Positions 55,858 through 64,000 of a stretch of DNA of 64,000 nt are shown piece after piece. The notes under the pieces were generated by a model, which did no database searches, was not told where the DNA came from, and saw only the letters and a list, made by a program, of their open reading frames with translations. Each line of letters starts with the position of its first letter. Positions within the stretch are counted from its first letter, which is position 1. The position numbers and the translations under genes were made by a program. Location of the stretch: contig CM051456.1 of NCBI GenBank assembly GCA_028274465.1, positions 61,552,753 through 61,616,752 of the forward strand, given 5' to 3'. The stretch comes from Plantago ovata (lineage: Eukaryota > Streptophyta > Magnoliopsida > Lamiales > Plantaginaceae).

Positions 55858-55879
55858 AACCTATTCGAAAGAATAGGTT
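55858..55879 (-). other. Twin hairpin, distal copy (element H)
   Basis: Stem arms AACCTATTC/GAATAGGTT, sense loop TTTC, followed on the sense strand by TGGAGAGG. Confidence 0.9.
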
Positions 55880-55971
55880 GGAGTACAAAATTTATGAAAG
55901 GGAAAAATAAACTCACAACACAAAATTGAAAAACGAAAAACAAGTCTAATGATAGCGTAACCCCCTCCCCA

Positions 55972-55993
55972 AACCTATTCGGAAGAATAGGTT
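55972..55993 (-). other. Twin hairpin, proximal copy (element H)
   Basis: The same nine stem pairs, with sense loop TTCC (one change), followed by TGGGGAGGGGG. It is 114 bp from the other copy. Confidence 0.9.
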
Positions 55994-56556
55994 GCAAACA
56001 AAGGATCACACAATCTCACACTACCTCCTTCCTAGGCATTTAGCAATCTCAAAGCAAGGTGAAGACTTGTTGCATCTTAGGTACATAATTACTCGGGAAA
56101 ACAACCGTAAGACCCTAACATGCATCATCCTATTATAAAGGCCTTCGTGAACCGCAGTAGAGAAAACACCACTAAGTGATGTCGAGACTACCAAGCTTAA
56201 CTAAGTGCAATACATAAATGTGACAAGCCAAGCGAGAAAAACCTCAAACAAATTCATAGAGATGAAGCATATGATTAATGTCATAATTAGTTAATCTACC
56301 CAATAAAAAAGTTCAAAAAATTTGGCAATAAACTCCACATAAAACATGCAAGACTATCCTAGGATGAATGTAGTGTATGCAACCTAAAAACTAAGAAAGC
56401 AGTAAACGTGCAAATGCAAATAAAAAACAAGATACCATACTCAACATCACAAAGCCAAACAATACTTAACATCATGGTTCACATCCCATCCCCCTCATGA
56501 AACTTAAGCTAGTCCCTAGCAAAACAGAATGAGTAAATAAAAAGTGATACTAGATG

Positions 56557-57925
56557 TTACCGAACGGTTTGGCCTTGGTCGGCTGAGTATTCAAAAGTAC
56601 CTCCCCATGGTGGCCGCCATTCTCTTTGTCCGATGTAGCAAAGAGACCTAAGAAGCTTCAAAAATCTCACCATGGTGAATGGACTGGTTCGCTTTGCAGG
56701 CATATCCAATAAAGACTTCATCAATAGGAGGACATTCACTTTGACTTTATCGAGGTTCTTGTTTAGTGGTGACTCCTGTGTATCTTGCTTGTCAAGCTTT
56801 CCATCTTGGAGGAGTAGATTCACCTCTTTGTACTCAAGAACCTCAGTAGTAACGGAAGGAAGTAGCTTTGGATTGATGCGAATGTTTGTGAGTAAAGAAA
56901 CAGGGGAGCTGGGGTCGTCCAGCTCCCCAGAACCGCCCCCCAGCTCACTGGTCATGGGAGGCGGTTCGCCCCCCATGCTGGGCGAACCGGCCCCCACCTC
57001 CAGGGGGCATCGCCTTTCAATCCTTCATCCTCTTCAAGTTTTTGAACCTCTTCTACTTCCGCACATTTTAACAAGCTGAATTCTTCCGTAAGATGCTCAG
57101 TTACTTCAACTTCTTCAATAACTTTTGCCATACGAAGGTCATCTTCAAATTGCTCGGCATGTGCAATTTCATCTTCCTCACTGATTTCTTCGACTTCAAA
57201 ATACTCCTCGGATGAGCTTCCTGCTTCACCTCGATCTACTTCCTTTCCGGTGTTGTGAATTGGTATGACCTCATCAGATTGTGTTGAACCTCTGGCGTAC
57301 TTACGGAGGACGTCTTCTGCCTCGTCGACCGTACATTCTCCCAGACCGCCGCTCAACCTATCCACTCTAAGTCGTTCCTCTTCACGAAGTCCACCAACGA
57401 AGCACCAAATCAACTCCCCATCTTCGAAACGGTGATGGGGGCACTCACGTTTATACATCTCAAAACGTTCGTAGGCGTCACAAAACTGCTCATACTCTCC
57501 TTGCTCGAAATATTGGATCCTATCACGTAAGGCAATCGTCTCATGATAAGGCATGAACCGCGCCAAGAACTCCTCTATTACTTGGCTCCAGGTCCTCAGT
57601 GATCCTGGTGCTAACCTTGCTATCCAAATCCTTGGTTCATATCCCAGAGCAAAAGAAAACAATTTCCTGCATAATTGGTCCTCGGTGAACCCCTTTGCTG
57701 GAACTTTTGCTATTTCTTCTCATAGGACCTGATGAAGCTTAACAGATTCATCCCCACTAAATCTTCGAACCTCGGAATCCTTCTCACTACAGAACTTGTT
57801 ACCTCATACCCTGATAACCCTTCTTCCAAGTATATAGCTGACCCTTTCCTGACTTGCGAGAACGTAGGTGTGAAGCGAGCTTTTAAGGTCGTCATACTTG
57901 GAAATTTGGAACAGGCGTAACTCAA
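56557..57925 (-). pseudogene. Element H gag-like ORFs, frame-shifted
   Basis: Three phases make up one damaged ORF: 57925-57710, 57662-56952 and 56997-56557. The first has the Gag leader (GLSGYEVTSSVVRRIPRFEDLVG), then a frameshift near 57770 and a TGA near 57720. The second carries the capsid core (IWIARLAPGSLRTWSQVIEEFLARFMP, then YERFEMYKRECPHHRFEDGELIW) and a long acidic tail ending in a GC-palindrome region (56905-57008). The third has no recognised domain (SVTTEVLEYKEVNLLLQDGK). The core is homologous to, but much diverged from, Gag of A and G. No zinc knuckle or protease is seen. Confidence 0.8.
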
Positions 57926-58101
57926 AACTGAAAATTAGTCTCGTTAGAAATTTCTAAGATCAAGAAAATTTCTAGAATCGAATACTACTAAGACTAGGAA
58001 AGGGGTATCAGAGAGAGATTAAATAGAAAAACTAAAAACTACTAGAACTAGGAATTGAATGCTGAAAATATAAACAAATTAAACAGAAAAAAGGAGTATA
58101 G

Positions 58102-58119
58102 TCCCTGGCAGCGGCGCCA
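58102..58119 (-). promoter_or_regulatory. tRNA-Asp primer binding site of element H
   Basis: Minus strand TGGCGCCGCTGCCAGGGA, three bases from the LTR. Confidence 0.85.
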
Positions 58120-58122
58120 ATT

Positions 58123-58804
58123 CGATGAACGGTTGGATTGTCGGGTTCCAACTAATCAAATAAATTTGTATTTAGCCAAAGGCAATTCACAACTACAACG
58201 AAAACCGTAGTGTAGCAGTAGAATAACCTCGAGTGTCGATCTCTAAGAACTATAACTAGCTTTATCTAATTTAACTTGAGAATATAAAATAGCAGACGAC
58301 TTAGCAAAGGTTTTTCTTAATAGATAATGGAGATTGGTGATAGTATGGTCATTCAAAGCATAACGGGTTAATAATCATGCATAAATTCCTCGGTCGTGCA
58401 TGGAGATCTTTGATCAATGCGCGATATAGCCATTAGCATAATTATCAACCCTTCGCTAAGAAATCACATACTATCACCAACGAGAAGTTTAGCTACTCAT
58501 AGTTGTCATGCAATCAACAGAAATCATACCACGAATGAATGAAAACATGATGAAAGATATATAAAAATAAGTAGAAAAACTGTAAGATACAATGTTATCG
58601 AAGGTTGTCAGTCTCCGAAGAATCGTGATCTTACAAGATCCAAACTGCTAAGAAAAAGTATCTCCTAAGCTAAGAACCCCCAGAACAGGCTCTGGGAAAT
58701 TCCTACGTAAAACTACAGAGAAAGGTGAGAGAAAAGGTCTGGAAGAGTCTGAAAAATGGAGAAAACTGAGCAACTATATATAGGCATTCGAATTGGGTGC
58801 GATT
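58123..58804 (-). repeat. Truncated 5' LTR of element H
   Basis: It matches 53869-54650 of the 3' LTR but begins CGATGAACGG (TG changed to CG). It lacks about 100 bp around 58416-58420 (join at 'gatcaatg|cgcgatatagcc', with aatg at both breakpoints of the intact copy). It ends where the G LTR begins at 58805. cgatt (58800-58804) is the expected target duplication of G. Confidence 0.88.
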
Positions 58805-60192
58805 TGATGATGTCGTTTTTCACCAATTAAATTTGTTTAATAGCCAAAGAACACTTATCACTACACAAACTAGAGTGCAATGGCAAGTTGTCCCCGAGTG
58901 TCGTTCTCTCGGGACCTAACGTGGCTTTGTTTGTGGTTTTTGCTAGTTATTTCAGACAACGTGTTCAAGTGTTTATAGAATTGTTTTCTTAGAACAAAGC
59001 AACGAGAAATCAGATTGTTGTAATCAAGTTTGGAAAACGGTTGATGGTAGAAATCAAATACACATGCATGGGTTACGAATATGCTCACAAGTTCAGTGCG
59101 TAAAACCTTCGATCAAGTCTGCTAAGCAACTTGTCTAGGTAACTTTCAAAACACACATCATGAAAGGTCACTATCAATAATTTAGAGGTGCTTGTCACTA
59201 ACACCATTTATCTAGCATGCTGCAAATCTCTAACATACAATCCTATAGCTTTCATTGACCAACAAGTTTGTCACTATACTCAATTCGAATATATTTTATA
59301 GGCAACTAAGAATCATATGAAGGAATTTGCAGCAAGATTGACTCACAACCTCATGTAAGCATAAACATAACCCATAGCATGCATATTCTACATTCTACCA
59401 CCAACACAAAGGATTTAGCTACTCATATTCATCAACATAGACATCAAATCATATGAATTGTAAATAGAATACATCAAATCAAACTACTAGACAAGAGATA
59501 ATGATACAATGTTACCACCAAGCTGTCACTAATCGGTGGGTATTGATGAAAACCTCTCCGTAGATGAAACAATGGATGCAATCCTATGCCAAAACCTTCA
59601 ATCCAATCTAAAATACAATGTAATCTGAGTTTTCTCTGAGTTTTGGGGCTTAGGAGCTCTGCCAAAACGAAGCCAATGTTCAAAAGTATGGAAAAAGTAA
59701 CTGAAAATCAGATTTAAGAAGGAAAATCCGAAAACGTAACCGCTGCCAAGTGGACCGCTTGGAGAGGCCAAGCGGAGCGCTTGGGCCCTCCAAGCGCTTC
59801 GCTTGGCTGCTGTGCCAAAACTCCTGGAAAATGAAGCGGAGCGCTTCACTATTCCAGGCGCTTAGCTTGGCTCCTGGGCAGATTTTTGTCTTCCAACTCA
59901 ATCTTTTTGCCCTCGTACGGCCCTCGGGTGCCTTGGACTCATCCTTCTCAATGCTTATTGATGCTCAAACACTCACGAACAAGCCGTCGAGATCAAGGAA
60001 CTTCAACGGGGCCATTTTCTATCAAAAAAACTCGTTTTTAGCTCCAAAAACGCCATTTCGTTCCTAAGTGCCTGGAAATGCAGAAAACAATAAACGTGAC
60101 ACTATTCTACAAAACTAACCAAAAAACAAGGCTAAAAGATAGCAAACGAAGGTAAAAAAGACAAGATGAACGCGTCAAAAATACGTTCATCA
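58805..60192 (-). repeat. 3' LTR of element G (C-type)
   Basis: Plus strand TGATGATGTCG...CGTTCATCA, 1388 bp, matching the solo LTR at 26026-27429. The GC palindrome block is at 59744-59878 (CCAAGCGGAGCGCTTGG-type). No TATA string is evident next to it, unlike A-type LTRs. Confidence 0.93.
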
Positions 60193-60962
60193 AACTCCCC
60201 AAACCAAACCTTTGCTTGTCCTCAAGCAACAAACTATCCTAAATGCAACACAAAAGGAGTCTCATGCCAAGTAAAGTGAACTAATCTATTGAATCTACCA
60301 AATGCTTATGAACAAAACCAAATGAGCATGACATGCAAGTAGGTTGAAGAATGCCTCGATTGCGAATATACACATTCTCATGTGCACTCGGTTAAGCAAA
60401 GGAGTCTCTCGTAACATCTTCTACCTGGACCTGGTCAGTGACGACACGATGATTCACATTATCATACTACAATTGGCCCGTGCCTATGAAACCGAGGGCT
60501 TACTACTGTTCACCAAGCGAGACTTTTCCTCAAAAGAGGGCGAACCAATACTGGCTCTCATCAAACGAAGGAGGATTCCCTACAAAAAGAAGACACTCCC
60601 CTATTCTACCCAGACTCTCGAAGAACGAATGAGTCTCCTTCAACCACTTCTTGAATAGCAAGACGAGGGTGGTCAAGAACAGGCCTTGGACAAAGGCGAC
60701 ACGAAACGAAAGATAAAATTTACAACTCGATAACTTCACAATAACAAATATTTACATGACACTTGACACTTTACTAGACTGCTTTTTGGCTTGCAACGAC
60801 CCTTCTTTTGCTTTCTCGGTCTTATTCTTTATTTCCATTTTTTTTTTCTTTTCTCTTTTTTTTTTTATATTTCTTTTTCTTTTCTCCTTCTTTTCTTTTT
60901 CTCTTTCTTTTTTTTTTATATAGGGGCAAGCAGCAGTACTAAGTGTCAAAAACACCTCCCCA

Positions 60963-60984
60963 AACCTATTCGAAAGAATAGGTT
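60963..60984 (-). other. Twin hairpin, distal copy (element G)
   Basis: Stem arms AACCTATTC/GAATAGGTT with sense loop TTTC, followed by TGGGGAGG on the sense strand. Confidence 0.9.
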
Positions 60985-61085
60985 GGGACAAAAAACAAAA
61001 AAAAAAAAAAAAAAAGAATAAAGCTAAGAAAAATCTACAACGACTCAAGACGAAAGACAAGATCAACAACGTAACCCCCTCCCCA

Positions 61086-61107
61086 AACCTATTCGATAGA
61101 ATAGGTT
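61086..61107 (-). other. Twin hairpin, proximal copy (element G)
   Basis: The stem is intact and the loop changed (sense TATC), followed by TGGGGAGGGGG. It is 123 bp from the other copy. Confidence 0.9.
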
Positions 61108-61795
61108 TAATACAAGGAATCACACACCTCACACTACCTCCTTCCTAGGCATTTGGCGATCTCTAATATAGGTGAAGAACTTGTCGCCTCTTACGTACAT
61201 AATTACACGGGTTACAACCATAGACTCAAACGTGCATCATTTCATAAGGCCATCGTGAACCGCAGCTGAAGAAACACCACTCAAGATGATGTCGAGACTA
61301 CTAAGCTTAACTAGTGCACATGCGAATGTGACAAACCAAGCGAGACAAGCCTCAAACTACTTGCAAAGTGATGCAACATATGATCAATGGTCATAAACAC
61401 TTAGTCTACTCAATAAAAAAGTTCAAAAGACTTGGCAATAAACTCCACACACAACAACGTGCAACAACTAATCTAGGGATGATATGCATGCAAAAATTTG
61501 AAAAAACACGACAAATCACATGAACTTGTGTAAAATCAGGCATGTACGAACCACACAAGCATATAGTACTGAAAATCCAATGACCGCTCCCCAAACCTAA
61601 ACTTTTGCTCATCCTTGAGTAAAGAAAAGTTGATTAGAAAGAAAAAATTGGATTGAAAGTACACTTCCCTGAATAAGGTTCGTGTCCAACTCCTATAGAA
61701 GAGTAGTACTTGAAAGGGCTCAAGAAACAAGTGAAAATGGGTGCGCAAAGGTGATAAGAATGGAAAAAATGAGAAAAATCTGGGGTACAGGATCC

Positions 61796-61945
61796 AGGCG
61801 GACCGCTTGGCTGGATCCAAGCGGTCCGCTTGGTAAGCGGAGCGCTTGGGAGGTTCCAAGCGCTCCGCTTGAATTTCCAGAAAGTTTTGTAACTTTCTGA
61901 AAATTCAAGTGGGCCACTTGGCCCTTCCAAGCGCTTCGCTTGGCT
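61796..61945. repeat. GC palindrome array in element G 3' UTR
   Basis: Five to six units of CCAAGCGGNCCGCTTGG / CCAAGCGCTNCGCTTGG type, the same vocabulary as the array in the LTR of this element (59744-59878). Confidence 0.88.
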
Positions 61946-62151
61946 CTGTTTCCAGATTTTCAACGTTTTTTCCTATCTTAAATCACCTAAGGCACCAGGA
62001 TAAAAACTAGACTATACTAATCACGACAAAAGGCACACAGGCCACAACTACAAACACAACGAAAGCTAACTAAATGCAAAACACTTACCACCTCGGGTTG
62101 CCTCCCGTGAAGCGCCTTTGTTTACACGTCGTTGGCTCGAATCTTCAAGGC

Positions 62152-63876
62152 TCAATTGGGGTTGAATTGATATTGGGTACTAGACTTCCCCATCAATGCC
62201 CTCTTTAATCGGTGAAATCCCTGCACATTTGAACGAAGGAATAGAGGACCAAAGTATCCTATAAGTTTGTTAGAGCAAGTCTTCTCAACACATGAATTAA
62301 CAATGGCTCGCAACATGTGTCGCTTGCCATCTACCTCAAAACTACATGTACGACGGTACATGTCAATCACCATGTGCACCTTATTGATGAAGGCTCTTCC
62401 CAACAGGACCACATCCTTAAGATTGGCTTCCGAAGTCGGCATAACTATGAAGCTCGTCTTCACGTCAACACCGGCAACTCTAATAACCAAGTCTTCGAGA
62501 ACTCCCAAAGGTCTCCTCATAGACCCATCAGCAAGTTGAACCATAGCTTTCATAGGCTTCAAACCAGTCAATCGGGATTCTTCATACACATTCATCGGCA
62601 AGACATTGACTCCAGCTCCTGTGTCCAATGTAGCCAATATACCATCCTTCGTGCCAAGACCGATTTCCACATCGAAGCTCTCAAGTGCGGGTACTTCCAC
62701 CATCTCATCCTCAGACGATGAGCTTTCTTCTTCAATATGTGAAGCTTCTTCCTCAACCATAGAGGGCTTAGGCTCCTCGTTAGCAACACAAGGCTCAGAG
62801 ATTTTCTTGCTACTTGGAACCTCTACTCGTGCTCCTTCTCTTGTGACCGTGATCTCAATTGGAATATTAGTCACCACCGTGATGGCCATAGCTCTCTCGG
62901 TATTACCCAAAAGCTTCTCTTGCTCAGGACTAGCTCTTCTATCAATGAGCTCTTGCAACTTCCTGTTAAGAGAAGAAGTACTAGCCTCCAAGTTCTCAAA
63001 CCGCTTCTCGTTCATAGCCTGATTCTTGTAATAAGATTCCATAAACTTGTCGGTCTTTTCTACCAAGCTTTGCACCATGGCGACCAAAGAGGATGGAGCA
63101 TATCCGGGTACCCCGTAGTTTACCTCAACATGTTGACGTTGACTGGCGAATCCTTGCTCATAGTCATCACCACGACCCACTTTCTCTTCAAAAGCCGCTA
63201 TAGGTTCTTCTCTAGGTTATTTTGAATGAATCTTGGCTCTTATATTCCGGTTCTGAGAATTCCGGTACATTATATCCAACTTAACTTGAGCTTGACTCGG
63301 AAACAACTCTCCCATGCTTCCTCCACAAATGCTATCCACTTGTGCTTGAACACCAGGATGCAAACCATTATAGAAGAATTGGATGAGCTGACCTCCATCG
63401 AAGCCGTGATGTGGGCACCGATATTGCAACCCCTTAAACCGATCATAAGCCTCATGGAAAGCTTCATCATACTTCTGCTCAAAAGTGCTGATTTGCCTCT
63501 TCATAACCATAGTCTTGGAAGCGGGATAATACCAATCCATAAATTTTTCGAACACTTGAGCCCATGTGGTCAAAGATCCAGCTTCTAAGGATCTCAACCA
63601 AGCCTTCGCTCTATCCCCAACTCCCATAGCGAAAACCTTCATCCGCAAATCATCATCAGTAATTCCATCATCCGGTCTAGGAAAGTAGAGCACGAAATTC
63701 TCTAAGTCAATCAAATACCCAATGACGTCCTCATTGTCCATGCCATAGAAATTGGGTAATTGCTGGAACACGTGTCCTTTAAGCTCCAGATTCCTCGTTG
63801 CATCATTGAGAACAATAGCTGGACCACTAGGCCCAACCGTAACTTTTGAGAGTATCTTCAGTGGTTGCTCAACCAT
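62152..63876 (-). pseudogene. Element G gag-protease polyprotein, one in-frame stop
   Basis: Two open stretches in the same phase (63876-63217 and 63180-62152) are split by TAA near 63217. The first holds the Gag capsid core (DRAKAWLRSLEAGSLTTWAQVFEKFMDWYYPASKT, then FEQKYDEAFHEAYDRFKG...CPHHGFDGGQLIQFFYNGL). The second has a coiled-coil/Arg stretch (LNRKLQELIDRRASPEQEKLL), an acidic linker and a retropepsin (ATLDTGAGVNVLPMNVY), ending with MYRRTCSFEVDGKRHMLRA and a tail. A zinc knuckle is not obvious. It is closely similar to element A in the protease and linker (LQELIDR.AS.EQ.K). The start codon chosen (MVEQPLKILSK) may be internal, because 63877-64000 shows no stop-free extension I could confirm. 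Confidence 0.9.
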
Positions 63877-64000
63877 CTCGCCTGAAATCTAGTGCAATCA
63901 ACACAACACTCATACAAGGATTAGTTCCCGTTAGTGAAACAAAAACCAGAACACATAGAATTAAGCACAAAGAAATAGTGGGAAAGAAATGGGGTGAGAA
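63877..64000 (-). other. Upstream part of element G (leader or gag start)
   Basis: A short stretch before the first clear Gag ATG. Nothing else is recognisable before the window ends. Confidence 0.5.

Larger units (their letters stand above)
55069..56556 (-). other. Element H 3' UTR
   Basis: This is noncoding, with a polypurine tract on the sense strand next to the LTR (55069-55086). Conserved blocks occur in the same order as in A, D and G, with a T-rich tract at 55665-55800 and twin hairpins at 55858-55879 and 55972-55993. The Lys-rich open frames (55604-55888) are the purine tract read through. Confidence 0.85.
53869..58804 (-). mobile_element. Non-autonomous Gypsy element H
   Basis: It reads right to left: truncated 5' LTR (58123-58804), tRNA-Asp primer site, gag-like ORFs (57925-56557), 3' UTR with twin hairpins, polypurine tract and 3' LTR (53869-55068). 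It has no protease, RT or integrase. It inserted into the Tnp2 pseudogene. Element G then inserted into its 5' LTR, so the right end is outside the window. Confidence 0.88.
60193..62151 (-). other. Element G 3' UTR
   Basis: A polypurine tract (sense GGTTTGGTTTGGGGAGTT, 60193-60210) borders the LTR. The same ordered blocks as in A, D and H follow: the gtccaggtagaagatgttac block near 60425, gagccagtattggttcgccc near 60545, the purine tract 60800-60920 and the twin hairpins. Further upstream are a GC-palindrome array (61796-61945) and the hairpin after the stop (62094-62107). No genes. Confidence 0.85.
58805..64000 (-). mobile_element. Non-autonomous Gypsy element G (3' part; continues past right edge)
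   Basis: It reads right to left: gag-protease (63876-62152), 3' UTR with twin hairpins, polypurine tract and 3' LTR (58805-60192). The leader, primer site and 5' LTR lie beyond 64000. No RT is seen between protease and LTR, as in A. It is inserted in the 5' LTR of H. Confidence 0.9.

Noticed and set aside
55604-55888. Lys-rich frames here and at 35122-35328, 60752-61132
   Set aside because: They are the purine-rich tract of the non-autonomous 3' UTR read as protein, with no conservation of frame among copies.
56672-57079. Plus-strand frame of 135 residues (also 46389-46862 and 62606-63022)
   Set aside because: Antisense shadows of gag or protease frames of elements H, D and G.

Overview
The window is a nest of transposable elements from a plant, most likely a eudicot. 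The evidence is plant-type Ty1/Copia and Ty3/Gypsy LTR elements primed by tRNA-iMet and tRNA-Asp, a plant L1-type LINE, CACTA and Mutator-like DNA transposons, AT-rich spacers, and what looks like mitochondrial DNA inside one LTR. I found no intact host gene, tRNA, rRNA or CRISPR array. Every coding stretch is transposon-derived, and nearly all carry stops or frameshifts.

Layout. (1) 1-42931 is one large minus-strand Copia element of SIRE/Maximus type. Its 5' LTR is at 41368-42931, followed by gag (41255-38835), PR/INT (38800-37192), RT/RNase H (30503-28744), a very long ORF downstream of pol (27772-2621 in pieces) and the 3' LTR at 2359-1, which runs off the left edge. Inserted into it are a solo Gypsy LTR (533-1769), a CACTA element (3937-7509), a MULE (7559-8537), a second Copia (9581-23482) that itself carries a LINE in its LTR (10540-14571), another solo LTR (26026-27429), and a complete non-autonomous Gypsy (30504-37191) whose 5' LTR holds about 420 bp of organelle-like DNA. 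(2) 42932-49118 is part of a minus-strand non-autonomous Gypsy (D), with the Copia sitting in its 3' UTR and a solo LTR (45008-46267) in its ORF. (3) 49119-50918 is a rearranged Gypsy (E) whose gag was hit by D. (4) 50919-53868 is a decayed CACTA Tnp2 transposase that was hit by E on one side. (5) 53869-58804 is a further non-autonomous Gypsy (H) inserted in the Tnp2 gene. (6) 58805-64000 is the 3' part of Gypsy G, inserted in the 5' LTR of H and running off the right edge.

Relative ages follow from the nesting: Tnp2 > E > D > SIRE-type Copia > second Copia > LINE, and Tnp2 > H > G. Target-site duplications support most joins: atgtc (533-1769), agt (CACTA), tagctttta (MULE), aattataat (LINE), ccatg (26026-27429) and agcaa (45008-46267) are exact; attgc/attac and ttcag/ctcag have one mismatch.

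The most interesting signal is in the non-autonomous Gypsy elements (30504-37191, D, H, G). None contains reverse transcriptase in the part visible, and their LTRs and ORFs differ, yet all four carry the same 3' UTR module. It has two copies of one 22-nt hairpin about 115-123 bp apart (identical 9-bp stems, variable loops), a purine-rich tract, and further conserved blocks before the polypurine tract. A second recurring signal is GC-rich palindrome arrays with element-specific 'vocabularies', often just upstream of the LTR TATA box and again inside the same element. Similar arrays occur in the unrelated second Copia and the MULE.
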